From the NCBI GenBank assembly GCA_964006375.1, contig OZ023265.1, positions 163,334,118 through 163,398,117 of the forward strand: a DNA stretch of 64,000 nucleotides, given 5' to 3'. This DNA comes from Tillus elongatus (taxonomy: Eukaryota; Arthropoda; Insecta; Coleoptera; Cleridae). Below are positions 36,760 to 50,689 of this stretch, piece after piece (within the stretch, counting starts at the first letter, position 1; each line of letters opens with the position of its first letter). Position numbers and translations under genes: made by a program. The notes below the pieces were generated by a model that was not told where the DNA came from, searched no databases, and saw only the letters and a program-made list of their open reading frames with translations.

Positions 36760-36860
36760 ACTTAGTAAAGACTGGAACCTGTGATGAACACTGACAAGTA
36801 CACTTGGCGAACCCAAATTACCACAACACATTTTAAAAACCGGACGATCGTTTCGCTAAC
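36760..36860 (-). repeat. PLE terminal fragment with hammerhead 3' half
   Basis: Plus-strand text AGACTGGAACCTGTGATGAA, CACTTGGCGAACCCAAATTA matches the 12.6 kb family. On the minus strand 36842-36860 reads GTTAGCGAAACGATCGTCC: stem II strand, GAAA, palindrome CGATCG, TC. The CTGATGA half is missing. Here the cleavage position is TC, the canonical form. Confidence 0.55.
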
Positions 36861-36864
36861 TTGA

Positions 36865-37905
36865 AAAAAACCAAACGTTCCAAAATGTTTATTCAGTTAA
36901 GTAAGTGTTCAAATTGTTGACCACTAGCTTCCATACAAAAGTACAAATTTTGTTCAAAATGAGCTCTGACATTCTGGAGCATTTGTTATTAGACGGCATT
37001 CTTCAACAATGCGTCGTCGTAATTCTTCCAGAGACTCCGGTTCTGTTGCGTAAATTCTACTCGTTTAATGGCTCCATAGAAAGAAGTCTAAAGGAGTTAA
37101 ATCCGGTGGTCTGTTGTTGTTGTTGTTGAAACACTAATTGATTTTCTTGATAGCGATCATCATTTTCAACAATGTCAATTAGTAGAGGGTAAACGATATC
37201 TTCTAGTAACTCCAAACACGTTTCGCCACTCAAATTGCCATCAAGAAAAATTGGTCCGATAAAACTGTCTCCAAAAATGCCAGTCCAGACATTCAATTTC
37301 TGTGGAGTTTGAGTGTGGACTTCGTGAAAACTTCTTGGATTATTATCTGCCCAATAACGACAATTATGATTGACTGTAGAGTTTAATAAAGACGAACACT
37401 CGTCTGAAAAACAGATATTGAACAGAAAGTTCCCGTTATCAGCTATTCGTGCAGTCATAACCTCACAAAACTCCAGCCGCCGATGAAAATCATCTTAATT
37501 CAGTTGTTGTACAAGATGAATTTTATACGGGTGAAATTTATGATGCTTCAATATTCGCTGAATTGTTCTTCTTTTGACGTTTGAAACAGTGGCCAATTTT
37601 CTCGTGCTCAAAGTTGGGTCTGCAGCAATTTGTCCTAAAACTTCAATCTCAGTAGTCTCATTTCTAACAGGGAAATTTACGTTCAGGATCCCGTTTTTTG
37701 TTGGCTACTGAACCACTTTGTCGAAACTTTGCAACATATCCAAAATGTATTTTCTGTTAACATGTCTGTTCGGATGTCGTTCATTAAACAAATTTGCGGT
37801 ACGGTTGGCACAGTCCTCGTTTTTGAAAAAAAGAGTAATTATTTCAACTCTTTCTTCTACAGAATACATCATTGTGAAATTAATTTTCGGTAGTATTATC
37901 AAGTA
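36865..37905 (-). pseudogene. DD41D mariner transposase, broken
   Basis: The minus-strand start is MMYSVEERVEIITLFFKN at 37872. The N-terminal part ends in a stop after FDKVV. Then EIEVLGQIAADPTLSTRK and VKRRTIQRILKHHKFHPYK follow in the helix-turn-helix region, with a stop after QQL. The catalytic part has ICFSDECSSLLNS (first Asp) and VNVW-like LNVWTGIFGD. At FQQ the reading runs into CAA repeats and continues, out of frame, as RPPDLTPLDFFLW. About 100 bp carrying the second Asp (DGAPPH) is deleted. The C-terminal end (QQFEHLLN) is near 36900. No terminal repeats are found. Confidence 0.85.
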
Positions 37906-37929
37906 TCAAACCGACCGATAAACTGAAAT

Positions 37930-38055
37930 AAAAAAACGCATTTCTCTCATTCCGATAAAAAATGTTTTGATATTCATTTTTTGTTTGTTTACAAACCAAC
38001 AAAACATTGACTATCAGTACATTTCTTATCGGAATGAGGGAAATGAGTTTTTGCA
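37930..38055. repeat. Inverted repeat, ~33-bp arms
   Basis: GCATTTCTCTCATTCCGATA (37939) and TATCGGAATGAGGGAAATGA (38027) form imperfect arms around a ~55-base spacer. It sits just upstream of the broken mariner and could be a MITE or part of that element's end. Confidence 0.6.
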
Positions 38056-38189
38056 TCTTCAACTGTGAATAATTTTTAAACGAGTTGATAAAACTTCAAA
38101 AAAAATTAGTCTGCTGAATTCATAAAAGAAAGAGCTTTCAAATGATGTAACACTCGACCCATGTTCCCTATTTAAAATATAAAGGTTGA

Positions 38190-38870
38190 GTTTATGTCAA
38201 AACTTGTTCCCCACAATATTAACATTGACGTGTTTCAGCGTTTCTTAAAAAAAATTTCTCTAGACGCAAATCGGTCTGTTTCGTTTTCAATGCGCCACCC
38301 TATATCTAGATTATTAGTATTTGGAATGGCTACATCAATTAGCGTTACTTGGTTGCAGGACTTATCCACTATTATTATATCTGGCCTGTTGTGTGCAACT
38401 CGTTGATCTGTGAGCACTGTTCGATACCAGTACAACCAGTATCCTGAGTTCTCTAGAACAGGCTCAGAAGTGTATCTATAGTAGGGCTCCTTACTAAGGT
38501 TTAAAAGTCCCAGTTTCAGAACCAGTTCTTGATGAAATATCTTGGCAACTGCGTCGTGCCTCGCTTTATACTCTGTCGCAGCAAACGCTTGACATCATCC
38601 GGTGACGTGTTGGATGGTATCTGATGAGTGACACCCAAATCTACATTTGTCATCTTGGACCGAAATATCTCCAACTATATACTTCAGGTAGTTTCTTGTT
38701 GAGATGACCTGATCTTGTATGGCCAGCAAAAACCCCCCCTGTCTCTGGAAACATCTGTCCGGACACCAACCAGTAGTTTGACGCCAATTTGTCGACATGT
38801 GCCTGGGAGGTCTCATTCGGATGTCGCCCATGGAGAGGCTTCTGCATCCAAGATGCAGTTTATTATTATT
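38190..38870 (-). pseudogene. R2-group-like LINE C-terminus with restriction-like endonuclease motif
   Basis: Frames on the minus strand give HVDKLASNYWLVSGQMFPET, then AIQDQVISTRNYLKYIVGD, a zinc-knuckle-like segment CRFGCHSSDTIQHVTG, then LVLKLGLLNLSKEPYYRYTS and a stretch ending TVLTDQRVAHNRPDIIIVDK. RPD followed 14 residues later by Asp (IDVAIP) fits the PD-(12-14)-D/E motif of restriction-like LINE endonucleases. Frame breaks at about 38595 and 38640 make it a relic. The RT is not present upstream. Confidence 0.65.
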
Positions 38871-38873
38871 AGT

Positions 38874-38943
38874 CTTCTTCTTCTTCCTCTTATTATTCGT
38901 CGTCTTCTTCTTCTTCTTCATCACCATCTTCTTCTTCTTCGTT
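38874..38943. repeat. (CTT)n-rich microsatellite
   Basis: TTCTTCTTCTTCCTC, then further TTC runs up to 38943 form an imperfect trinucleotide repeat. It truncates the adjoining LINE relic. Confidence 0.8.
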
Positions 38944-39407
38944 TATTGATGGACAAATTATACAGTGCATATTACAAATAAGTTATTAACTTGTGGCTAT
39001 AATAAATGCAAGTTAACTTTAAATAAAATTTAAAACTGAAGCATCACGAAATCCTCTTGAGGTTGATAGGTATTACCGTAAAAATGTTGAATTCCAAATT
39101 CAGATTTTCTTAAACATCCAGAATATCTTTTGAGAGCTACACATCCTTAAAAGATCTTTATCACTTTATAACAAAAAACAACTTAATTTAGCCTTTAATT
39201 GGGAAGTATTTTGAAGTTTTCTAGACCTCAATTTTCAAATTGTCACTCTGACGCAAGTATATTGCAATATAAATATAGATGAAACATCGAGAACCTTCTT
39301 ACGGACTAGTAATTATCATTTATATTACGTATCTATACTTAATGGAGGTAAGTAAGAATAGAACTGCGAAAATAGCTACAAACTTGCTAAGTATTGAAGT
39401 AAGTAAA

Positions 39408-39409
<2 letters not shown>
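38944..39409. other. No recognised gene
   Basis: AT-rich sequence; nothing recognised. Confidence 0.4.

Positions 39410-39481
<72 letters not shown>
39410..39481. repeat. (AT)n microsatellite
   Basis: About 72 bases of AT repeat, joined directly to the 5' truncation point of the following LINE. Confidence 0.95.
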
Positions 39482-39483
<2 letters not shown>

Positions 39484-40145
39484 ACCAGCATCCTTCATGG
39501 AAAGAACATATTGAGGTTGTGTGCGGTAGGCTTAGTCAGACCCATTTCCTAATATTTCGATTAGCAGAGTTCCTTAAGACCAAAGCTCTGATGACTGTCT
39601 ACTGCTCGGAAGTTTATTCCTTGATATCTTACAACATTGTTTCTTGGGGACAGTCGGTTGAGGTGGAAAGACTTTTTATTAATAATAAGAATGATTTTTG
39701 GTATGAGAGTAACACAATCTTGTAGGGCGCTTTTCAGGGACGCAAAAATAATGACGCTGACATGCGTTTACCTATATAAACTGTTAAATTATATCCATGG
39801 TGTCAAGGATGGGCTAACAAGGCAGTCTGAGATGCACTCTTACTCTACTCGCCACAGGAATCAGTTTAGAAACAGGCAGTTCTGTAAAATGATGTGCAGA
39901 AAGTCGCCCTTTTTTGCGAGGGTGGATCTGTATAACAGGTTGCCGGAAACTATAAAAGCAGTTCAAAATGCGAATGAATTTAAAGCATCGCTGAAATCAT
40001 ACCTAACCAATAATTGCTATTACTCCATTGCGGAGTATTTGTCTGATACCCGTGGGGCACAGAGTTGAGACGAACGAAAATTTTATTGTGTTTGTTTGTT
40101 TGAAATGTTTTCTAGTTTGTTTTTTACATTTGTGAATCAAAAGAA
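39482..40145 (+). pseudogene. LINE RT thumb and C-terminus, 5'-truncated
   Basis: 39482-39640 reads [20 protein letters not shown] and ALMTVYCSEVYSLISYNIVS, the region after the RT palm. Following a frameshift near 39680, 39690-40068 reads FGMRVTQSCRALFRDAKIMT, then HSYSTRHRNQFRNRQFCKMM and RVDLYNRLPETIKAVQNANE, ending SLKSYLTNNCYYSIAEYLSD. This C-terminus is common in insect LINEs; I cannot fix the clade. It begins immediately after the (AT)n. Confidence 0.8.
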
Positions 40146-40189
40146 AGACAAAGAACATTATTGACTATCGACTATATAAACATATAAAA

Positions 40190-40315
40190 GGTTAAACTGG
40201 CCCCGAATATGTGTTCTAGGGGTCCTAGTTTGCGCCCATCGGAAGAAATTTTTTCAAAATTTGAAAGTCACGATCTCTTCATTAGTGATTTTTTTAAAGA
40301 AAATTCTCTAAAACG
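40190..40315 (+). repeat. AT-core repeat, D-block only
   Basis: AACTGGCCCCGAATATGTG, TAGGGGTCCTAGTTTGCGCC, then the end TTAGTGATTTTTTTAAAG / AAAATTCTCTAAAA. No (AT)n precedes it. Confidence 0.6.
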
Positions 40316-40439
40316 AAAAAGGTACACCAGAGGGAAACTCATGGAAAACCTACCAAAACTAATAACCTGCAGAAGCTACAAGGAAATAAAGATTTTCTGG
40401 AGAGGAATAGTTATGGGTGTTACGACAAGGCCGCATTAT
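40316..40439. other. Short spacer
   Basis: Unassigned sequence between the D block and the SINE target duplication. Confidence 0.3.
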
Positions 40440-40451
40440 ACTTTTATTGAA

Positions 40452-40759
40452 GAGTCTCGGTGATTCAGTGGTAAGAACGTGTGCCACTGAACCGAAGGGT
40501 ACTGAGTTCGATCCCAGGGTACTCCTTTCACTTTTTCAGTACATACTGTAACAACATCAATTAACAGTCCACCCTTCACAGGGGGCGTAAAGCCGTCGGT
40601 CCCGTGTCCATGTGATGTTGAGCACGTTAAAGATCCCTACCCTCCTTACAGAAAGGTAGGGGTTCGGCAAAATTTTCAGGATAGTGAGGTGATGCCGCTC
40701 CCTGGCCTCGGTGTTTGGCCATAGTGGCGGAAATAGGCCGACGTTAAAGAAATAAAAAC
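40452..40759 (+). repeat. tRNA-derived SINE with a small internal deletion
   Basis: The A box (GATTCAGTGGTAAGAACG) and B box (GAGTTCGATCCCAGGG) are kept. About 40 bp is lost around 40555-40575. The 3' end is GCCGACGTTAAAGAAATAAA. It is flanked by a perfect 10-bp duplication ACTTTTATTG (40440-40449 and 40760-40769). Confidence 0.9.
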
Positions 40760-40769
40760 ACTTTTATTG

Positions 40770-41489
40770 CTGAGATTACCTGACCTGTACTGACTCTGTT
40801 GTCATTATGGTGTTATGCAGCACTTTAGTCTGACATTAAAATGTTTAAATGCATTTAAAGATTATTAAAACGTGCTAAAAACCTTGAGCGGATCTAAAAC
40901 TGCTACAGATATAAAAAAAAACATATTAAAACGATCAAGGTAAAAGTCACGATGGCATCAATATAACATTATTATCTGTTAGCAAGCAATAAAAGAAAGA
41001 ACCGCAAGTAACCTTATAACGTAGACATTTTATTTAAAAGAAGGCCAAGAATACAAAATGCAACTCGGTTCACACGCAACTAGGTTAAGGCCCAGGCAAG
41101 GTTCATCGATAAAAAGTGCCAGCACGTCTACCTTTAATTAGACGGAAACAGCTATATGCTTTACAATGAGCTAGAAAGAGACATCTATATCTATATCCGA
41201 AACGGACACAGATAATGCAGCTGAACAACAATCGGGCGAGTTAAATGGCTGTGTTGGTAAATTTTGCGTATGATTGCACAAAGATTGGACAACCTGCGTC
41301 CTAAATTAAGCCGGTGTTGTTCTTTGACAATCATTCATACGACATACAAACATATTATCGATCTGTATATACACTAGTTATCATTGAAAATACGACGTAA
41401 AGTGGTATCTGTTTTGGAGTTTGTCAAATCTGCTAATTGCCATGTAAAAAAATATTTTTGTTGTGTAGAAAGCATTCACACCTATTAAA
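40770..41489. other. No recognised gene
   Basis: AT-rich sequence; no domain or repeat block recognised. Confidence 0.45.
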
Positions 41490-42150
<661 letters not shown>

Positions 42151-42301
42151 AGGTAAAGGAGAGATGCAGGAGTGCGTTAATTAGAAACATATTTTGTCCA
42201 ACACTAGTTAAGCGCAACAAGGTTTTCAGCCAGTTTCGTTTTAAATAATGAAACTACCACACTTGCGATTGGTTGTAAACTCTCGATCCACTTAATTCCT
42301 C

Positions 42302-42548
42302 GAGCCTCGGTGGTTCATTGGTAAGAACGTGTGCCTCTAAACCAAAGGGTACTAGGTTCTATCCCAGGGTACTCCTTTCACTTTTTCAGTACCTACTGTA
42401 CAATTAATATCAACCGAGGTTCTGGCATTGTATTTGAGCAAGTTGAATGTCTGCACGTTCCGCCCTTCGGAGGGGGCGTAAAGCCGTCGGTTTCGTGTGG
42501 ATGCGATGTTGGGCACGTTAAAGATCCCTACCCTCCTTACAGAAAGGA
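42302..42548 (+). repeat. SINE 5' half fused to a LINE
   Basis: The tRNA head and body are normal up to CCTCCTTACAGAAAG, then the sequence continues directly as LINE-A RT. The SINE's 3' third is not found downstream. This is either a SINE-LINE chimera made by template switching or a LINE insertion followed by loss of the flank. Confidence 0.85.
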
Positions 42549-43672
42549 AGAAAAACTTTCGGCCTATGGCGTACCACCAAAACTCTGTACCTGGACAGTA
42601 AATTTCCTCTCCAATCGGAGAATTTCTATTGTCGTGGATGGCCATTCCTCTAAACTGTATCCAATTAATGCAGGAGTCCCTCAAGGTTCAGCTTTAGCCC
42701 CTACTTTGTTTCTTCTCCACAGCAATGACCTCCTCACTAGCACATCCAACCGAGTTCACAGTTACGCGGATGACAGCACCCTCCACTCAAAGCAAATACA
42801 ATATTCTAACCCTGTCTCTTTAGCCCAATTAGATGAGGATCGCAGACTCATGGAGAGTTCTGGCTCTGTGGATTTCCAAAAATATTAGACTGGGGAAGTA
42901 GAAATCTTGTACTATTAAACTCCACCAAATCTCAGTCTTGCTTTCTATTTTATAAGAGATACACCAACCCTGGACCCATCACAATGAACAACCAAGTTAT
43001 TCAAAGTAATAAGTTCTGTTCACTTGTTGGCATTTCTGTGAATCGAAGTCTCAATTGGCACCAACATGTCACATCAATTGCAGAAGCGGCTGCTAAGAAA
43101 TTAGGTTTCCTCTTCCAGACACGCAAATACTTTTCACCAGCTAATCTCTATACCTTATATACTTCACAAATAAGGCCAAACCTCGAATACTGCTCCCACA
43201 TCTGGGGTGCGGCTGCCGCTTCTACACTCGATATCCTGGACTCCATTCGGGAGAGAGCTGTACGTCTCATCGGTGACCGTACCCTCACCCAAACGTTGCC
43301 ATCCCTTGCCCACCGACGTGCCGTTAGTGACCTCCCTCTCTTTCTCTCTCTCTCTCTCTCTTTTATAGATATCTGCACGGGCACTGCCCAGAGGAGCTTT
43401 CTTCCATAGTTCCAGATCTACCAGGGGAACAGAGCGAACGCACCATTTTACTGTTCAGGTCACCAGACCTAGAACATCTTGTTATGAACGCTCTTTTGTC
43501 CCGAGGACTTCCAAGTTGTGGAATTCCTTTCCGGCACATGCTTTTCCTTTTCCTCCGAACCTCCAAACCTTCAAGTCCAGAATTAACAAGTTGCCTCTTT
43601 CCTCCTTGTCGACACCCACAGTACGATAGTATTTAGGCTGTAAGCCCTTGTGGTATGTTGTTGAAATATTTT
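42549..43672 (+). mobile_element. LINE-A, 5'-truncated, joined to a SINE head
   Basis: It begins in the RT palm (AYGVPPKLCTWTVNFLSNRR) and contains NAGVPQGSALAPTLFLLHSN and the active site YADDSTLHS at about 42766. Stops and shifts occur at 42886 and 43410. The thumb 42984-43340 reads NNQVIQSNKFCSLVGISVNR. The 3' end is CTGTAAGCCCTTGTGGTATG, TTGTTGAAATATTTTAAAAA. A (CT)n stretch (43342-43362) expands the Leu-Ser region. The intact Gln-Gly here contrasts with Gln-Asp in the 26.8 kb copy. Confidence 0.9.
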
Positions 43673-44296
43673 AAAAAAACATGCATAAATTTAGCAGTTA
43701 GCTTAGCGATTTTAAAAGAACGCCTGGAAGGACGCAAAAATCTTCAATGTTCAGGTTGAAAAATGCGGGGAGAAAAGTCGATGTCGAAAGAAGGCAAAAC
43801 CTATAGCTAATGATAAAACTAACGGATCAGATTCATTGTAGTTTTTAAGGTTTGAACAGATATAGGTAATGATTGCAGACCTTTGGATTAGAGGCGGTAC
43901 CTAAGGAATAAATAGAACTAATCAAATTTATTAGTATGGCCTCATATTTCAGTAAAAGTACCTTAGCATCCTGTAAAAAACTTCATTAAGCAAACCGCTC
44001 TCCAACCGAAGCATTTTTATTGTCACAGAGTATATATGCAGAACACAGAGCGAAAGAATTTTATTGTTTCGTTTATATAACGTTTCGATCCTTGATCTGA
44101 TTTATTAAAATTGCTAATTCACACCCATGACATACAACTGTTACATTCTGATAGATTAACCGTCTCGTATGTCACAAATTACATGTTGGTGCAACGATAC
44201 ATCTGTGTGACAAATACATACAAATTATAAATAACAGATGATAAAGTAATATGATTATCTAAACCACACAGCCAATAAACATATTCATTAACAATG

Positions 44297-44298
<2 letters not shown>
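43673..44298. other. No recognised gene
   Basis: AT-rich sequence; no coding region or repeat block recognised. Confidence 0.45.

Positions 44299-44360
<62 letters not shown>
44299..44360. repeat. (AT)n microsatellite
   Basis: About 62 bases of AT repeat, 60 bases from the LINE-A tail that follows. Confidence 0.95.
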
Positions 44361-44363
<3 letters not shown>

Positions 44364-44420
44364 GTTTTGATATAAAAATCTCACCCCTATCGTTATACCT
44401 CTTCTTTTTTTATTTTTGTT

Positions 44421-45648
44421 TTATTTCAACAACACACCACTCACAGCCTAAATACTATCGAACCGTGGGTGTCGACAAGGAGGTGCTGTCGTCCGCGTAA
44501 CTGTGAACTGGGTTGGATGTGCTATAGAAGAGGTCATTGATGTGGAGAAGAAACAAAGAAGGGGCTAAAGGTGAACCTTGAGGGACTCCTGCATTAATTG
44601 GATACAGTTTAGAGGAGTGGCCATCCACGACAACAGATGTGCTCCGGTTGGAGAGGAGATTTGCTGTCCAGCTACAGAGTTTTGGTGGTAGGCCATAGGC
44701 CGGAAGTTTATTAAGCAGCGCTGCGTGCCAGACCTGGTCGAATTCTTTGGATATGTTTAGAGCGACAATCTGGGATTCACCGTATAGTTCCATAGACTTG
44801 TTCCAAGAATGGGTGACAGAGGAAAGGAGGTCGGTAGTTGATCTGCGCTGACGGAATCCATACTGCCTGTCGTGGATTAGACTGTGTTTTTCAAGAAATT
44901 TTAGTAATTCGGTGTTTATATACTTTTCCATCACTTTAGAGACGACTAAAAAGAGAGAAATAGGTCTGTAGTTGCTAGGAAGCACTTTGGATCCTTTCTT
45001 GGGGACGGGTTGTACTCGAGCAGTTTTCCAGTTACTAGGGAATATGCCTCTATTGTAAGATGTCTGAAGTAGACGAGTCAGGACAGGAGCCAGTTCTGGT
45101 GCGCATTTTTTGAGAACAATTGCTAGGACCTCGTCAAGGCCAGAGGCTTACCTGGTATTAAGAGAAGAGAGCATCTTTCGTACCTTTTTAGTTTGGAAAA
45201 TGATATCCGTCATTTAATGCGCGACATTGGGGACTGTTGATGGTTGAACATTTGGAGGTAGGTTGAGAGTAGAATTGCCGGCGAACAACGAGGCAAAAAG
45301 TTCAGCGTTGTCCAGGGCGGTAGAAACAATTTCATCCCCTGAATCAAGAGGTGGGAACGTGCTCTTGCAGAAATTATTCCCAATAGATTTAGCAAGAGTC
45401 CAGAAGGGTTTGCTGCCGTTGGAACTTGAGAGGACTTTGTTTTTGATGTGGTTATTAAACGAGTTTTTTTGCCTCAGAAAGAATGCGGCCATACCTGTTT
45501 CTTGCGTCGTTAAATGCTTGACGGTTTTCTTGACTGGGATTGTGTAGAAGCGTTTCGTGAGCTTTGACCTTTTCATGTCTGGCCTTGTGACTGTATTTAG
45601 AGAACCAGGGCTTTTGAATGGCTGAAGAGGTTTTCCGTTTACGTGGAA
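44421..45648 (-). mobile_element. LINE-A, internally deleted
   Basis: On the minus strand it opens at the linker (KTSSAIQKPWFSKYSHKARH), passes NPSQENRQAFNDARNRYGRI and the finger region, and then a 176-codon open frame (44985-44455) gives NYRPISLFLVVSKVMEKYIN, HDRQYGFRQRRSTTDLLSSV, INAGVPQGSPLAPSLFLLHI and YADDST. There it jumps to SLSTPTVR and the 3' end. About 800 bp of thumb and C-terminus is missing. This copy keeps the ~200 bp that the 26.5 kb copy lacks. A-rich tail at 44403-44424. Confidence 0.9.
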
Positions 45649-45854
45649 TAAATAAATAAATCATCTTCAAGGGGTAGCTACCCTTTCTAAATGTTGAAAT
45701 TGGATGGTGGGTAAGATAATACATCTTTTTAAAGCTAATCCAATTCTCTATCCGGCAATACCAATTTTTTTTTAGGAATAAAATAAAGTGAGTAATAATA
45801 TTTTTATTATCTGTTACACCTAACACAAGCAAAGCCTATAAATAATTACATAGT

Positions 45855-46245
45855 TCAGTCTTATCTCATCAAATGTGCGAAATACCCGCCTTCTTGTGCC
45901 TGACAATATCCCAAACGGTCAAGAAATTATTGTTGGGTTCGATGTATAATCTCTGGAGAAATGGTGGCACATTCCGTTCTAATTCTTGTTTTTATTAATT
46001 CGTCGATAGTATCTGGTTTACTTTTGAATACCACTTTCTTCAATTGACCCCACAGAAAAATCTAAGGGAATTAGGTCAGGTGATCTTGCTGGCCACTCGA
46101 TTACACCACGTCTGCCAATCCATCTGTTGGGAAATTGTTGACCCAGATACTTTCGAACATTAACGTCATACTGCGCGGGGGCACCATCTTGTTGATACCA
46201 CAAGGTGTGATTTACTATCCAGCATTGTGTCTATCGGGAAATAAA
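45855..46245 (-). pseudogene. DD41D mariner transposase fragment
   Basis: The minus strand reads MWYQQDGAPAQYDVNVRKYL, IGRRGVIEWPARSPDLIPLD. From the second Asp to the last is again 41 intervening residues. A frameshift follows the final Asp (FSVGSIEE instead of FFLWG). The C-terminal tail (IDELIKTRIRTECATISPEI, then AQEGGYFAHLM) continues in another frame to about 45870. The N-terminal half and terminal repeats are absent. Confidence 0.85.
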
Positions 46246-46799
46246 TTCAATAACGTCGGAATGAGATATTGCTATTGTAGATACCGTTAACATCCTATTA
46301 AACTACAAAACACATTGTTTTTACATTTTTTATAAGATTATGTATATAAAGAATATGTATAATCCTTTTTATTTGCTACTTGAAATGATAAAGTGCCTGT
46401 TGCAATTTTTGAACTATTGCTGATCTTTCGTGACATGTAGTTACTTTTATATCTGTAAAAATCGATTTATCATTAACCCCTATTGAACTTTGCGAGTTTG
46501 TTTCTAGTTATAGTGAGATTTGAGGGGGGGGGGGGTAGTGCATTTAATAATGTTCACTTGTTGATTCTGTTTTTTTATCAAAGCATAATGATGTAATTTA
46601 ATAGGAATTACACAACTTAGGAAACGCTTTTGCAATACGTTGTATCGGGCAAAGTTTAAAATATTAATTGCCAAATACAATGTCATTATATTTGTATTTG
46701 AATAGAGTGGAACTAAAATCATCATTTCGGTTGTGACGAAATCCGGTAATTTATTTTCAGAAATTCATCATGAAAAATATATACAAGCAGAAAATAAAA
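46246..46799. other. No recognised gene
   Basis: AT-rich sequence, with a run of ten or so G at 46526-46536 as the only oddity. Confidence 0.45.
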
Positions 46800-48625
<1,826 letters not shown>

Positions 48626-48764
48626 AATTGTAATGAAAACAAACTAAGTTTCCAGTGTTAAAAAGTCTGCTAATACATAGTTAGTATTAATACTTTAAAA
48701 TGTAATTAACCTGAAGAGCCCGATTTTTAGCCCAGTAAATATTATTTTTTCTTTATTTTTATTT

Positions 48765-49672
<908 letters not shown>

Positions 49673-49675
49673 TTA

Positions 49676-49849
49676 TTTCAAACAACACACCACGAGGACT
49701 TACAGCCTAAATACTATGTACCGTGGGTGTCGACAAGGAGGAAAGAGGCAACTTGTTAATTCTGGACTTGAAGGTTTGGAGGTTCGGAGGAGAAGGAAAA
49801 ACATGTGCTGGCAAGGAATTCCACAACTTGGAATTGTTCGGGACAAAAT
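49676..49849 (-). mobile_element. LINE-A 3' tail, 5'-truncated
   Basis: About 170 bp: the 3' end (TTTCAAACAACACACCACGA, TACAGCCTAAATACTATG) and the last ~40 codons (SKLWNSLPAHVFPSPPNLQT, SLSTPTV). It is attached to the A end of the preceding AT-core repeat. The target is the T-rich end of that repeat. Confidence 0.85.
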
Positions 49850-50147
49850 GATTAAAGGTGTGGCACCTAGAAAGATAATTATTAAAATTGCAAAAAAGAA
49901 TAGTGTAACGCTTAGAGAATAATATAAAAAATATCTTTACCTTGATGTGGGCCACAGTTTTTAAATTATAATTGTTTCAAAAACAAAATAGATCGTACCT
50001 TATAAACACCAAAACTGATAATATGTTTTTTTTGCAGGTAAGCAGGCTAAAATTAGCAGTTTATTTTCTTGATGGTGAGTTTTTTAAGTATCTACAAAAA
50101 TTTTGTTATAGCTATTAAATATTGTTGGCGGTATTATATTGTTGCTT

Positions 50148-50262
50148 CTTTAACGTAAGGCTATTTACGCGACTATGGCCAGAACTAACACTAAAATCAT
50201 GGTCAATGACCGACGTCAGACATCAGTTTCATCTTACCGTCCTGAAATCCTTTTAATATGTT
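50148..50262 (-). repeat. SINE 3' fragment, diverged
   Basis: CTTCTTTAACGTAAGGCTAT and CGACTATGGCCA, later CAATGACCGACGTCAGACAT, CAGTTTCATCTTACCGTCCT match the SINE tail on the minus strand. An extra ~20 bases splits it. The tRNA head is missing. Confidence 0.6.
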
Positions 50263-50689
50263 CACTACAAAGAAACTTTTGTAATAGTTTTAAAGTTAAT
50301 GCTTAATTTAGGCAATTGTTTATATTGATGAGCTTTTCATATACCTACTATGTAACAAAACATTATAAACTAAAGTTAAATTAAAGTGGTTTCTTTATCA
50401 CACTATCGTGTATTTATATAGACTATTAGTTTACGTGTTCTTAAAAAAAAACTGCTTTTAACTTTCATTTATTCCGTCGTTAACAGACTTACCTTGTTTT
50501 CAACTACCTTCACTGTCCCAAGAACACCAAATTGATTGCTTCTAGATCATATTTGTCAGCTTCTCTCCACATTTTCTTTCGTCACTTCTACATTCTAGTT
50601 CTTTAGTCTTTCTCTTAAACGCATTTTTTGTTTACTCGAACTGTTATCAAGTCACACCTATTCAGACCTGATTTCGTCATGGTTTACTT

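Noticed and set aside
46018..46203. Independent gene
   Set aside because: It is the second to third Asp segment of a broken DD41D transposase, not a separate protein.
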